From Paracentrotus lividus (taxonomy: Eukaryota > Echinodermata > Echinoidea > Camarodonta > Echinidae): DNA of 64,000 nucleotides. Below, one piece after another: positions 10,958 to 25,022 of this stretch. Numbering within the stretch: the first letter of the stretch is position 1; each line of letters starts with the position of its first letter. A model generated the notes under the pieces. It had not been told where the DNA came from. It made no database searches and saw only the letters and a list, made by a program, of their open reading frames with translations. Location of the stretch: NCBI GenBank assembly GCA_940671915.1, contig CALNVZ010000174.1, positions 74,918,240 through 74,982,239 on the forward strand, given 5' to 3'. The position numbers and the translations under genes were made by a program.

Positions 10958-12865
10958 GTCATTTTTATATAGCGCATAATAAAACAAATTATTCTCTATG
11001 CGCTTTACAGTCATAATCATAATTGTAGAAACTTATACAAATAGGAAGAGATGATCAATAGAATAGTCCATATTAGCTAATTATAGTAACATTAAGTGAA
11101 CAATGGTAAATAAAGAAGTTTAAGCAAATACAAATTAACATCAATGATTTTTAATAAAATAAACACTATATATTTTTTCCTTTTCTTTTTTTAAAAATAA
11201 TGATGTCTTATGTAAAAAAAAATCGAGAAATCCATATTTTTGCGAAGGACAGTACACATAATGTATTACACTATTATGTTATCTTAAAAATCATTTAACC
11301 CACATTAAAATTTCAACATTAACGAGCATGTGAAAGAGTTAATTAGGTCCGGTATTGTAAACATTTGCCTTGTTGTTCTTTCAAACTCAACTTAGTGTTA
11401 CTTTTTCATTTTTTGAAAACGTCGTTTTCATATGAAATGTTTTGTTTTTGGATGAATTTGTTCATTTTTGTGTGTTACTATGTCATCTATTTGCTTGTTT
11501 TCGTACTCTATGGCATGCACCTTCTGCTTGCATTTTTATATATTGCTTACGATGATAATAATAAATAATAAATATATATACATGTCAGTGGTACACTACA
11601 AAAGTGGCAGCAAGGCCAAAAAGAAAATTTGTTATAGCGAAATAAAATGTTATTTGCGTTTATATTTCAATATGAATTACATTTACCTTCAGTGAAAGTA
11701 AAATAGAAATACAACAACTTGAACGTTTTTAAAGGTGAAAATTTGAATAGTTATTTTAAATATGGAAGTTAAAATATACTAGTAGAGAAAATTTTGTTTA
11801 TAGAACATACCTAGTTCAGAATTTTTTGTCATGCACATGAGTCATAAGGTGCTCTAAATAAATGACATGTATATTTGTGCCTGTTATCTTGCATAACTGA
11901 TGAAGTTAATGTTTTATTAATACATTACTACTTAGGAGTATGCCACATAATGCATTTTATTTCTGGTAGGTTTTCTCAAATGAGTGATTATTATCAAAAT
12001 ACTGGAAACAGCAGGGCTTGAAAATTATTGTTAACATTAATATTTGAATATTGTAATGACACAATTTTTAAGGATATAAATTTTACACAAATTTATTTAA
12101 ACTTATGGGCCCTATAGTAGTAAAATAAATGATATCAATAATATTTTGTTTGCCGAAGATTGAACATCTAACTCGTAGCACTTTCTTGAATGATTTTTAT
12201 TCATTGTTAATGCAAATTTAATATCCGATATAAATCAATACAATTATGTTTAGGTAGGGCTCATACAGCTATCATTCAAAGCATGTATATACTTTGGGAA
12301 ATTGCTTGTATAAAAAAAATATTTTAGAATGAAATTTGTTTAAAAAAAAAATAATAATAATAACAATATACACAAATTAGATTTATAAAAAATAACGAAT
12401 TTGAGTGTACTTTAAGTAAACTTATTTCTAATGAATTTTAATCATGCATTACCATGAATATGTCTCATGGCCGTATAGACATAATAAACCTTTTTAGAAA
12501 ATGCAATAACATTGTTTCTGATTTCGCTGTTCTGTTGAGGAATAAGATTAAGAAGCATAATACGCTAAATATCTTTAATAGGAAAATATTATACTACACT
12601 GATTTACTCACTCCCCCACCGCCCCCCTCTCTCTCGCTCTCTCACCACCCCTCTCTTTCTAACTGTCGGATAATTTCTTTTTTAATCTGGTGATTTTAGC
12701 ATTTCGTCCTTTCTTATCATTGCTCAATCACGATCTCAGGTGGACGTTCATTTAGATGTCGACCTTGCAGGAAGAATCCATTAATGATTCACTTCACCAG
12801 TTCGAAGGGGGCAAAAAAAAAATACAACATCCATATGCACCATGATGGGATATTATAAAGTTCTA

Positions 12866-12990
12866 TGTGTGTGTGTGTGTGTGTGAGTGTGTGTGTGTAT
12901 GTGTATATGTATGTATGTGTGTGTGTGTGTGTGTGTTTGTGTGTATGTGTGGGTGTGTATGTGTGTATGTGTGTGTGTGTGTGTGCCTTT
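12866..12990. repeat. (GT)n microsatellite
   Basis: A GT repeat of about 125 bp with AT interruptions. It gives artefact Cys/Val frames on + and Thr/His frames on -. Confidence 0.95.
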
Positions 12991-14036
12991 GCCTGCATTT
13001 CTCCCTTTCTTTTAACTGCTTATACACTGCTATACACTACCGTATATTATATTTATATTACTCGTCATTTTATGTTTATGGTCCATCCCTCGTCCATCTA
13101 AACAGTTTCTAATTTTTGTTTTTATAACAACATTATTGTTTTACCTTCCTTTTAGCTCATGCACATCTATAATTAAAACGCCCCGAGTCTCTTTTCTTCA
13201 CCTCATTTTCTACGGACCTCCCCCTTCATGATATACTTTTGTAAAACAATACGATGCTTCCTTAAAAGGACTGACAATAAGACCGCAAAGAAATATAACA
13301 ACCATTCAAGACAACGTATACTTTTTTGAAATGTTATCAAGGTTTCGAAGGTTAGTTAGTATTCACAATATTCAGTATTGAGAGCTTTCAGTAACTCCAT
13401 GTAATTTGTATTGAAAGGGCTGTTGGTAAAATTTCATAATTTTCATTATTCTACAGGAATAAAGAAATGGAAGGAAGGAGGTTTGAATGAAAAGGAAATA
13501 AATTATAACACATGCTGGCTCTCGCTAGATTTTTGTTTTTCTTTTAAAACAACGAATATGAGATGAAATGCAGATGGAGAGAAATAAAGAAAATAAATTC
13601 CAAGAACTCAAAAGCAGATCGGATTGAAGTAAAAAAGTTTGTGTATTCCTTGACTGAATTTTCTAGAATAAGTTAGGGTTTGAAGCGATTGTATAATAAG
13701 GTTAATGTAAATGTATGAAGCAAGGAAAGAGAAAGAAAATGCAAGGGTGCAACAGAAGATAAGAGATTAGAGGAGTGGTACACACAACACGTGATACAAA
13801 ATAATATGAACGCTTTCTTATGGCGGCATATGGCAGCGTCTTAACAGCATTTTGCCTTCATCATGTTCATCATCTTATTCGATTGTCATCCTCCCCGTGG
13901 CATACATCGTTACGTCGGCTTGCTAGACCATTAGCAGGCGGCCAGACCTCGGGCTAATTATCACCAACCTCCCCCTGTTGCTTCCAAACCACCGCGTCTC
14001 AAGAAAAATCTTTAAAATTCCCTCCGCACTTTTCTT

Positions 14037-14076
<40 letters not shown>

Positions 14077-16499
14077 ATTTCTGTTCACTTTGATATATGC
14101 GAGGATGAGCCCCCATTGTCAAACATTATCCTTCTTCGTTAAACCAAAAAGGGGGATGTTGGGATTAACGCGGTTAAAAGACAAATCGTAGTAATTGCTT
14201 CTTAACTTGTTCCTTTGTCTTTTAGTGCCCCACTGCGACTAGCGTAATCAGTTGAATTCGCCAATTATCGCTACTTAATGCCCTTTGCTATCTCATTTTG
14301 CTCATAAAAACCGCATTGAATTAGGGATGCAATCTTCAGAAATGTAAGTCATGCGGATAAGACATACACAGTTCGGGCAATGTAATCTAAAAATGAATTA
14401 CACTGATTTGAATTGTTAAAATAAAATGCATCGATTCAATCGTGATTGTGATAAATCGATCATAATATGATATGTGTGTTTTGATGTTATAGGCCTATGG
14501 TCATAACTAGTAATTTTTTTCCTTCTTTGTTTCTTTGTCTGATTGCTTTTGTATTCTTGCTCTTGTTTGTCAGTGCTCGGCTGTCCAGCTTCATCACCAT
14601 GGGGGCACGGCTCAAAATTATTAATTTGAAACTTAAAAAAAAAAAAAAAAATCTTTATAAAATACGGTGCTCCCATCCATTAGTCCAACTCCAAATATGT
14701 ATTAGATTTCAATACTCATAAACCCCGTCACTCGGGAAATCGTGAACTTATCTTGCCATATACCAATCATGTTGTTGGACAAAACGTTGTAAGTGATGTT
14801 GACGAGACGGTAAAAAGTATGATGGCATGCTAATAAGACCCTCATCTGGTATCGAGGGCCTTAATCTTATTCCAGAGTTGGATCTTTACGGGAATGCAGC
14901 TGAGACTCGGCCGAAAGTGTGGGCGGTTCGTTAGCACCATCGCACCTGACTTTCCGAGTGGAAGGAGTGATAATGAGGAGGCTGATTTAATGTTATTTTC
15001 TTGGACCCTTCGATCTATATTTCTATTTGTCCGTTTTGCGTATTTTTTTGTATAATGATGAAGATAATAAGTAGGTTTTTGTTACCTCTGCTCTGCTAAC
15101 CAATAATTATACGCATTTGTTTTGGTTCTGTTTTCTTTTTCTCTTTACTATCGTCATGCTTAAATGTGTGTGGGGGATGCGTGCGTGTGTGTGTGTGTGG
15201 GGGGGGGGGAATGAGTGCGTGTTTGTGAGGTGGTGTGTGTGTATGTGAGCGCACGCGCGCGTGTGTGTGTGGTTGGCAATGATCATTCATTTCATATCCA
15301 TGTATTTTGTTTTTATATGCACAATGCTCTTTTTTATACTCTCTATAAACCCGCAATTATGTTTAAAATTCAATTCATTGTTTGCTATTGGAATTGACGA
15401 AGTGGTGTTAGACTAAGAAGACAATAGACAAAAAGTGAATTAGACAAATTGGTAAATAGACGAAGTTACCATTTAACAGCCAAACACATTTAAGATGGGC
15501 CTACATTTATTTAAATAACACATTTCGAGTATTCCACTTTGATGATCAGATTATTTGCATTAATTGACTTTCCCTTGTTCAAACATAGATAATATCCGAT
15601 AATAAAATGTTAAATCATATTGATGGTCGGGTGATAAAACGTCGCTTGCATCAGTGCCAGCATGTGTTATGTAACTGCCTCATTGATGTATGCTTGCATT
15701 TCAACAGGAATAAAGAATGACGAACTGAAAAGGATGCATGAGACAAGTATCATACTTTGGCAAACATGGCAAAAGGAAGCAAGTGACAAAAGTGACATTT
15801 CCTGTGAAAGAGCAAAATGTGTCCGTCATTTACACTGATGTCAAAGTAATCTCCTAATGTCTTAACTTAAATATTTCACAGATGGATAAACTTTGAGACA
15901 TGAAATTTGGACAGCACAAAGATGGCACCAAATGAAATATGGAAACGTTAAAACCTCAAATTTGATTAGTATGTCACTTGCTTCCTTTTGCCAAAGTAGG
16001 GCAATGGGGAGTGGGAAAATAGAAAAATAGTATGAGGGGAAGAAGGGAGGTTATGTGTGTAAAAGAAACATATTATGGAAATAAGAAATTGAGAGAGAAA
16101 GAGAAAGGGAAAGGAGAAGATACAGATAGATTGTGGGCTAGAGGAAAGGAAAGAGAAACTAAACAACTGCATGAGGATAAAAAAAAGTAACCATTTCGTC
16201 AACAACATAAATCTTCCGCTAACGTATACGCTGGTTTTGATCTAAAGGGTCTTGGAGAAAATGTTATTCTCATTGGTATGTGTCATGTATATATTAGAAT
16301 TACTATAAACATGATGAAAATACTTAAAATTATTACGAAAGTGGAATACATCATGATAATCAATAATCAATATCAATGCAATTTCATTAAACAATACCAA
16401 TTCATCTGTTTATTCAATTGGGAAAAATAAAATTCACTAAAACAACACAGAAATGCATGCGTAAAACCGAACAGATGTCAAATTAAATGGCTCTTAATT

Positions 16500-16741
16500 G
16501 CAAGCGATGACGTAGTCAAAGTATCGACCAATCAGAGTCGTCCCTCGGAGTATACAGCGACACCTCTATTGTAACAGACGGCAGAGTGCGAGAGAGATGG
16601 AAACTATAGGAAGAGGGAAAACGGGCGCTCTGCCTGGTTTTCGTGCTGATATGATCTGTCAAAAGGGAGCGCATGTACTAATTAGCCATTATAGAAACTC
16701 TCCAAGCAGAACCGTTGCAGTTAAAATAAAGAAAGAGCGAT

Positions 16742-16782
<41 letters not shown>

Positions 16783-17544
16783 TGAGAGAAAGAGGGAGGG
16801 GTGGGGAAGTGATGATACGAAGAAGTATGGTAAGAAGGGTCATCAAGGGAAAAGCGAAGGAGCGTTCAACTGCCGCATGAATTTTTTAGATGTGTTTTGG
16901 CGGGAGTTATAACAAGATGCAATTTCGTTGGTTGGTAGCCCCATGCATTTTGTTCTTTCAATGACAATAACCTTACTGTCTCTAATATTCACACATGAAG
17001 TAGTGTTTTCTCCGAAAGTGTATCGCATCGATGTTTTATCCAGCGGTGTTTTATCCATGACATTGTTTTAAATTATAGTGAATCTTTAGGTATTTACCTT
17101 TTAACTTTAAAATTAGTTACAGTCATCTCAATGCAATTTTCTTTCATTTTGCTGCGCTATATTGTAGAGCCTCCTGGATAAAATTGTTCTTTTTCGGCCT
17201 TCTGGTAAAAGAATTTCATCCCTTATTGTTGTCAAGCATTTTGAAGATGAGCAATGGACCCTGTCATAGCGGAGTGTGAAAACTAATTATCGACCCCTAA
17301 GAAATGTGGAGAAAACGAGAACGGCAAAGTTGGTAGGCGTGTAGCATCTCAAGATACATTCGGTTCCTGTAGATAACCGACACATGCCTATTTTGATGTA
17401 TCTACTTGGAACGTTCCTGAATCAGTTGATGACAGCCTGGTCGACATCGACTAGACCTAAATGCATGGGAGGACGATTGTGAGGTATAGGACAGACATGG
17501 TGCTAGGAAATGAAAGGAATTGACGTCGTCGAGTCTTGATCAAT
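16500..17544 (+). promoter_or_regulatory. Possible promoter and noncoding first exon of the downstream bHLH gene
   Basis: A CRE-like TGACGTAG (16508) and a CCAAT box (16528-16532, in GACCAATCAG) precede a relatively GC-rich stretch that ends at a consensus donor, CAAT|GTAAGT, with GTAAGT starting at 17545. Vertebrate NHLH genes carry a noncoding first exon. The acceptor at 25021-25022 before the bHLH exon would be the matching partner. This is inference; a (GA)n tract at 16740-16785 lies inside. Confidence 0.3.
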
Positions 17545-17915
17545 GTAAGTACTTTTTATTTCATTTAAATGCAAATATTTTGTTTGCTCAATTTCCTTCA
17601 ATTATATTTTAATCAACAATATATAATATATATCTTTTTTGAACAAATAAAAAAATAATAAAAAAAAAAGAAAAAAAAACATGTATAGGCTAAATATAAA
17701 AAACAATAATGTAGAACGTTATAATACTCAAAATTGTGGAACTAGTTTATTAAATTTCCGGTGTAAACTATTTTTTTTTGTTTTTTTGGAAAATATAACA
17801 ACAATGAAAATAATACCAGGCGCTTTTCTAGTTGTGGCCACAGCGTTTACATTTTTATAAAATCATATTCACAAGCCTCTCTGATAAAACAGTTTCGTGA
17901 GAATAGTAACTGAGG

Positions 17916-17920
<5 letters not shown>

Positions 17921-17974
<54 letters not shown>
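17921..17974. repeat. Poly(A) tract of about 54 bp
   Basis: An uninterrupted run of A. No retrotransposon body was recognised on its left. Confidence 0.95.
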
Positions 17975-17978
<4 letters not shown>

Positions 17979-20096
17979 TAGACTATATATTTAGCTCCAA
18001 AAATGACTTTCAGTTGGTTTGTTATGCATTACTCACAAGAACACAATTTCCCAAATGTATTGTTCTTGTTCACCAAAAATTATGGCTTATCCAAACAAGC
18101 GCGGTGTAAGAAACAAAAATGGGGAAAAAATCCACCATCGCTACATCGACTTCGCTCTATATACACAATAATTGAACAATTAATACTGATCATTTGATTA
18201 GTAGATGTACACTGTTAATAATTGGCCTCGATTGACAGTGGGCAATAATGAGTGAGCTAAGAAAACAATAATCACTTAATGCTGAACTTCAAACTAAATA
18301 ATTTAATCATTTCATTATGGATAATGAAAATATTCAGCAAGATTTCTCAGTTTTCAACTTGCTGCCTAATTATTAGCCTTTTTATTGTCAGAATATGAGA
18401 CAATTGACAATTATTGCACCTAATCGTAACTGCATGGCTACGGGAGGCCTACACGAAAACGATCTGATTTTAAATTTGACAATGATCAGGTGTTTGGTAT
18501 TGAGAACGGTGAATCATTTGTCCCCAATAATAAGCCATTACAATTTCTTTTTAGAGGAAAGGGGGGGGGGGGTGACGTGACGCTGCTGATAATATATCTT
18601 ACAACATTGATAAAAAAAAAACATTTAAAACTATATTGTAATAATAATGATTCACTTGAGAGGGTCAAATAGCATAATTGTGTAAAAGAGGTTTCAATAG
18701 TTTGAATGTCAATTAAATTATCACTGCTTTCAAACAGTCATAAATGAGTATTTCGGAGTGTTTATTTTTATGAAAATAATTTTTATAACATCATCAAACA
18801 AAATAAGAGGCGCTGTCATGGTGAAGAGGAAAAAAAAAATTCTTGTCTAAACTGCATTTGTTTAGACGAAATTTATTTCTTTTTGTTGATAAAATATCAT
18901 GTATGTTTTAACTGTCGATGTCTAATACATTCACTCCAATCCAATCCAGTACTAACTACAATAACGTAATAATAATTGACAAACATGTTTAACATGTTTG
19001 AGATTTTGAAAAAGTTTCTAAAACCTATGGATATTAGCTTGTACGTTATCATCTCGAATTTCTATGATTTATATATTTCATTTTATTCTATTTTAATTCA
19101 TTTTTTGTTTGGGGGGGGGGTGGGTCGAAAATGCGGTAGTTTTCACTTTATGGTTGATGAACGAATACTTGAATTTAGGCGCTGGGTAATTTTATTATGA
19201 CAAATTAGCCAAACCGTTAGTTCCAAATAAGCATTCATTCGGGTGCGATTTCACGACGGCCAAGATAAATCGTCGAATTTCATGGTTCAGCAAAGGAATT
19301 GCTTGTTTTCTTTAAGAAATGGCAATCAACCAACGAAATGATTCTCGAGCGCTAGCTTACATTTAATTCCATTTCTCGTAAACGTAATTAGCCCATTGGT
19401 GTGATCCGATGTCATCCGATACCCACAAGATGTAAAAGAAGTGAGATGGATAATGTCGACATCGAATGATCGGGTATCGAGAACGACGATGAAGGGACGA
19501 TGTAGGCCTAGTCTCGAGAACCAAACCCTAGTTAGTCACTGCTAGTCATGCTAGTTTTTACGCGAAACAAAGGGTTTGAAAGAGCATAGTTGATATTTCT
19601 TGATAAGCCTTGCACTATGAAAGAATGCCCTTTTGATTAAAAGCCTTTCTGTAAATTGTCATATTTCACTTCGAATATTTAATATTGTCGAATATTTTCT
19701 ACAGTTTTGACTGGCATTAACCAGTCAGCAAAGCGAGGTGAGATTTTTTTTTCCTTTGCTCCACACGAATCTGTGGGGGAAAAGTAATTGTCCAAAAACA
19801 GATACTGTATTTGCAGACTATAGCAAAGGTGGATGGGGATACTCGAATTTGTTTATTTTTGTTAATTGGCAGGATCTGGTGTAAATTTGATTTGTCAGGT
19901 CTCGTTCGTTACCATGGTTACACTAATATCATAATGAAAATGAAGATAAGTGGCGTTTAGAATGCAGGCAAAATAGGAAGGACATGGAAATAGAGAATGA
20001 TGTCGATAATAATGGTATTACGATTTAGAAAACAATTTCAATTAAAAAAAAAGTGTCGACATAGGATCTGAAAGTATAGAGAGTTGGGGTGCAGCG

Positions 20097-20129
<33 letters not shown>

Positions 20130-20594
20130 CAATGGTGGGGGGGGGGGGCACGGCTGGAAATGTGTAAAGGGAGGGCATGTAGTTTTGGTTGAATCTAAAA
20201 AAATATAAACTTTCAAATAATTGAATAAATTTATCATTTTAATTGTCAGATAGCAAGATATAAAATAAAACACGTATCGAGCATGTCGAGTGAAAAGGGG
20301 GAAAACGCGTTATGAATGTGAATGGTTTTACGAAAAAAAAACCTCATTTCTTTATAGTCGTTCTTAAAGTGAGGCGGCTTTAATTGAAACTTTTCAAAGC
20401 TCACTACTTTACCCCTCGATTGCAATTTAACGTTCTTTTGTTCTTAATTCCATTTAGACATTAATTGATAACTGATAACAAGTTTCAGCTAGAGCTGGGG
20501 GTTTTGATTTCAACATTGGCCTTTATAAGAAGAAAGAATTAAATTGAAAGACCGAATTTGTATTTCAGACAAAAAGCTTGATACTATAGGCATC
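17975..20594. other. Gene-free intronic or intergenic stretch
   Basis: AT-rich sequence with homopolymer runs (G runs near 18559-18571 and 19110-19120, T run at 20101-20130 followed by G run). Nothing coding was recognised. Confidence 0.5.
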
Positions 20595-20596
20595 TA

Positions 20597-21055
20597 CAGT
20601 CTGTGTCAAATAAAATGGTACAAGTGGAAAACATTTTTTTTATAGTATGAAGTTTAATCACAGCCTGCTGTTGTTTGGGTTTTTCATAAAGCAGGAAGAT
20701 CAGACTTTCACCTGCAATTTTTTTCATCACATTTGGTGTTGTAATTTTTGAAATATGACTAGTTTTCTACAATCAAGAAAAAACCATTTTCGCACGCCGT
20801 CCAATGCCTTTGTGTATAGGTTTCGCATAATGATAATGGCCATGAAGTGCTCAATTTCGATTTGTTCCTCGTCGCACAAAATTTAGCATAACTTTTGTTT
20901 TACGAAAGAAAATTATACAGAACAAAGCGCATCAACAAGGAAAATTATTTAGCTTTATTTTGGTACCACATACACACATTATCTGAAAATATTTCACAAC
21001 TACATATTTTTTTTCCCACTGTACCATTAATTTTTTTTTTTTTTTACACAGACTG
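20597..21055. mobile_element. TA-flanked MITE, Tc1/mariner-like, copy 1
   Basis: It starts CAGTCTGTGTCAAATAAAAT and ends with the inverted form ...ACACAGACTG, with TA on both sides (20595-20596 and 21056-21057). A closely related copy lies at 44723-45183. Both have the internal words GGTACAAGTGGAAAACATTT and CACAGCCTGCT. There is no transposase frame. The TA target and TIRs fit the Tc1/mariner superfamily. Confidence 0.8.
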
Positions 21056-21179
21056 TATAGCGGGCTTTATTATCAATATATTAAATGGCGCAATATTATA
21101 TTGTCTTTAATTCTGTTCTGAATAATGTGACTGAAGTAAGAAGTGCAATTCGCTTCAAGTACTTTATAAGGGTGTCGTG

Positions 21180-21560
21180 TATACTATTCGTCCGATGCGT
21201 ATTAGCTCATAATTTCGCGATTGTCTACAGGACTTAGTCGCTAGGGATTAAGCCTGTCATGACACTCGGTTATTTTCAGTTAGACATGACTTCGCTTGTT
21301 TACTCTCCGAACTCGACAACGATCAATAATTCATGCTCTAGCTCGCTTCGACTATCGTGAACGGAGCAGAGATGAAAAACCCAGCGAGGAAAACAACCGA
21401 CATTCAGCGGGACGCTAACAGTGCGTCACCCCGAACTCCCCCGGTGCGTGTATGGTAAAGACCCGAGAGCATCGCGACACCTCAATTTAAACTGTATCAC
21501 TTTCATAATGCATGGACTTGCGGGGTCCCCTGGTAGAACACGCATGTTAGATATAATTCT
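21180..21560. other. GC-richer unique stretch without a recognised gene
   Basis: A roughly 380-bp stretch that is less AT-rich and lacks simple repeats, just right of the TA-flanked element. It could be regulatory or an unrecognised exon. No splice-bounded frame was convincing. Confidence 0.25.
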
Positions 21561-22377
21561 ACTATACCTCCCAATATCTAAACAGGATTATGCAAATCAT
21601 CCCCTTGAAACAAATGCAGTGTTGCTCTTGAATGCTTGAAACTCAATGAGTGGGTTAATAAACAAAAAACGAACAAAAAACGACCAAAAATAAGAACAAA
21701 GCTAAAAAAAAAAAATAATAATAATAAAAAAATAAATTAAAATGAAAAATTTAAAAAAATGGGGGGGGGGGACGCCTTTTGCGCCCTGGAAACAGCATTA
21801 AAAGAAAAATTGACATTTATGTAGATGAAATATCAGCTTTTTCCAACATATTTTCTCAAATGAAAAAACAAAAAACAAAAAACAAAAAAAAAACAAAAAA
21901 CAAAAAACAAACAAACAATCAAACAAACAAACAAAAGACAAAGCTCTTCACAATAATTGTCTGGGATTGTGAAAAGATTTTCTGAACTGGGCAGCCATTC
22001 AAACTATGAATATTACAACGCCATAGGAAAGAATATTGTAGGCAGATACTCAACGAGAAATATATTGATAATAGTTACGTAATCAAGAGATTCATATGCA
22101 TGAAGAGAGAGAGAGAGAGAGAGAACGAAGAGAAGAAAAAAAGGGAACGCATCTAAACTAACAGAGAAAGAGAGAAAAAGATTTTTAAAATTATTATTAA
22201 ACATTTATTTATTTTTTTTTATCTTTCGAATTTTTTTTAAAAAGGAGCGCTAATTTGTAAAGAATGTGGGATGATATTATCTGGTCACATTAGCTTGAGA
22301 ATAAAGAAAATCAAGAAAGGACCCTTTTTCTAAGAATAATTATGAAAGCCAACGCTCCGTCAAAGAATAGACATGAT

Positions 22378-23054
22378 AAGGCCCTGTCACATCAGCCTTG
22401 CGTGTGAGTTACGGGCGAGTTGCGAGCAGGAATTTTCCAGCACGCAACAAGATTTCTGCGGGCAAACAAGGATTTTCACAAGTTTTGCGTGCGTCTTACC
22501 TGCTGTAAGCGTTTAACTTACTGTCTAATTGCGTGTATTGCGTGTGACCTACGGGTCAGGAGCGTGCACGCTTTTAAACTGATCCGTGTTAGTTACGGGT
22601 GACATACGTGCGCTACGTGGTATCTGCGACCTAACAGCGTGTTACTTGCGTGTAATCTGCGAGCTTGGAGAAACCATTCAATTTTTAAATAATTCCCTGG
22701 AATAACCCTGCCCAATGAGACGTCATATATTTTTGGCCGCAGAGATCCGCGGGCAATCTGCGTACTTCGAGCGGGTTAATTGCGTGTGATTTGCGGTCGA
22801 TGCGGGTGTCCTACTGGTGTTCTACTGGTATTCTGCGTGTACATCTGCGGGCAATCACCAGTAAATCACTCGGAACAAGTTTTGAGCATGTTCAAAACTT
22901 TTCTGCGGGCAAATCAGACTTGCGTGCGTACCTGCGTGCAACTGCGTGCGAGATACGTGCAATATACTGTCAATGCGGGTGACCTGCGAGTAGCAAAAAT
23001 TGTCACCCGCAACTCGCCCGTAACTCATACGCAAGGCTGATGTGACAGGGCCTT
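22378..23054. mobile_element. Foldback element with TIR AAGGCCCTGTCACATCAGCC
   Basis: The left end AAGGCCCTGTCACATCAGCC is matched by its reverse complement at the right end (GGCTGATGTGACAGGGCCTT). The complementarity continues inward (GAGTTACGGGCGAGTTGCG against CGCAACTCGCCCGTAACTC). The interior is made of repeated words such as CTGCGGGCAA and TGCGTGCG. No protein is encoded. The target duplication is unclear, so the superfamily is left open. Confidence 0.75.
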
Positions 23055-23487
23055 TAGACACAAGTCATGTATAACGTTAAGTTGGTTTTACATGACATGA
23101 TCATGATGATTATAATGACAATGTGAGTATAATATATAATCTCCACGGCGCATGGTTAAAACGTTTTCTGCCCTTTGGATTTTGTTCTTATGTCAACCTT
23201 TCTAATCCTACTTGAAAATGATAATACCAATTATTTTTAATGATTTCCTGGTCCCTTGTGCCTTTTTGAGAATAACGATCTCTAATTATGCCGTTGCGAG
23301 TGCGTGCGTGCCGCTATGTACTATTAATGTTATCCACGTCGCCAGTCCTTTCTCTTTCTCTCTTTCTTTCTCCCAATCTTACTCTTGTTCTATGTATCCT
23401 CCTCTTTCATTTTTTTTTTTTTTTAATTATTTTTTTTTTCATTGCTCATCTTTTCCTCTTCCGGCTTTCTGTTATCATTTTATCTTT

Positions 23488-23489
<2 letters not shown>

Positions 23490-23544
<55 letters not shown>

Positions 23545-23558
23545 TCTCTCTCTCTCTT
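23490..23558. repeat. (CT)n microsatellite
   Basis: A CT repeat of about 65 bp with one A interruption. Confidence 0.95.
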
Positions 23559-25022
23559 CATCCATCCCTCTGATTTTTTAAAGACTGGATCCACTGCTGT
23601 TCCTCCCCCTGCTTTCCTTTTGCTGTGTTTCTCTTTTGTGTAAGTCGAAATGCATGAAATAAGAGCAAGTTATTAGTGGACAGAAATAGCATTTTCAAAA
23701 TAATTGTATTAATAACAAAGATTTGTTCGGTTTTACTGTCCCACACCTAAAGTAACACACACACTGTTTAATAATTTGCAATATGTTAATGAAAATACAG
23801 ACAAAACTATATATTCCATTTATTCAAAAGACCAATAACATTACTTAAAAGTGATCTCTTAATCATGTTAACCTTTAAACACGCCACAAGCATCTACTTT
23901 GCGCACGTTAACATGGTTAAGCTTACGTATCCAAAAACGTTGTGCTTTTCCCAAAGACTATGATAATCCTTTAAGTGGTTTATTATTTAAAAACGGACTC
24001 AACTGATTTGCATCATTTCTTTTCTTTCTCTTTATATCTAACAACGTAGGATGGCATTCTTTAACTATCCTGACGAGTACTGAAATGTTAATTGATTATC
24101 TATACATATTTTGACAATTGCTGGGGTGTAGTATCTGAGCAAAGAACTTCGTAAAAACTTTTTAAGAAAGCCGTACGGAAACGTTGTTCGCAGACTGTTC
24201 GCATAGTTCGTAAGTTCAAAGATTGGTCGATGGTCTTGTCCAAGATTCATGAGATTGTATTCAACTTTATACGAAACCCAACTTCCGTAAGACGTTCGCA
24301 CGAACGTCGTATAAGGAAACTTCAGAACGCATCGACCATTCTTACGTTTAGTTACTATAGCTTTTCTCTTGTGTGCCTGTAAAATTTCCGCACGTTCCTT
24401 TGGTCCTAGCATGAATTTCTGTGAAAGCCAACGGAGATCGGTATTGAACATGGGATATCTCAGACACGCTTGTAAGGTTTACAAAAGACCTTCAACAGAG
24501 TTACAAAAATGTAATCCATCTTCATGAATGGCAAGTTTGGCATATAGTCGAATGTAAAGGCTGTGTGACTGCATCATAACATCTCCAACCCGAGCTCTTA
24601 ACATGCTTAATGAGACTGTCACTTAGTTTTATGCCAAGGCGACAACTTGAGAACGCGTGAAAACTGACGGCCTGGATGGCCATGAATATTCATAAGTACT
24701 GTCTCCGTATTTCAAGCGATGGGGTCTGACCTCCGTCGATTTAGCTGAAAACCAGATATATCTAAAACAAATGAGTTATCGGTGTTTCATATTGTTACAT
24801 TATTGTGCTTATGTCCAATCTTCTTGATAAGCCATCTATTCTTTACCTTCCACATTTGGTGTATTTCCCCCTGGCTATCCTACACCTTGTTTCAGGTCTT
24901 CATTTTCAGCAATAAGTATATTTAGCATGCAAAGAGTAAATACTTTTAACAAACATGATCATAAATATTTCGTAATCTTCTAAGATATTCCCCTTTTTGT
25001 CTTCCTCTGTCTTTCATTGTAG

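Larger units (their letters stand above)
10472..16480. other. Gene-free stretch with microsatellites
   Basis: It contains (AAT)n at about 10891-10955, a GT tract at 12866-12990, a CT tract at 14038-14073 and GT/G tracts at 15183-15270. The words flanking the first tract, ATATAGCGCAT and ATGCGCTTTACAG, look like fragments of a dispersed repeat. A possible polyadenylation signal AATAAA near 10977 could serve cassette 2. No coding exon was recognised. Confidence 0.5.

Noticed and set aside
12789-13112. Cys/Val-rich and Thr/His-rich frames
   Set aside because: They come from the (GT)n microsatellite.
17921-17974. Poly(A) tail of a processed pseudogene or LINE
   Set aside because: No coding remnant or target duplication could be seen to its left, so it is recorded only as a homopolymer.
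22420-23061. Several frames of 60-86 codons on both strands
   Set aside because: They lie wholly inside the foldback element at 22378-23054 and are made of its internal repeated words.
23212-23643. 143-codon Ser/Leu-rich frame
   Set aside because: More than half is (CT)n repeat; the remainder has no recognisable domain or splice sites.
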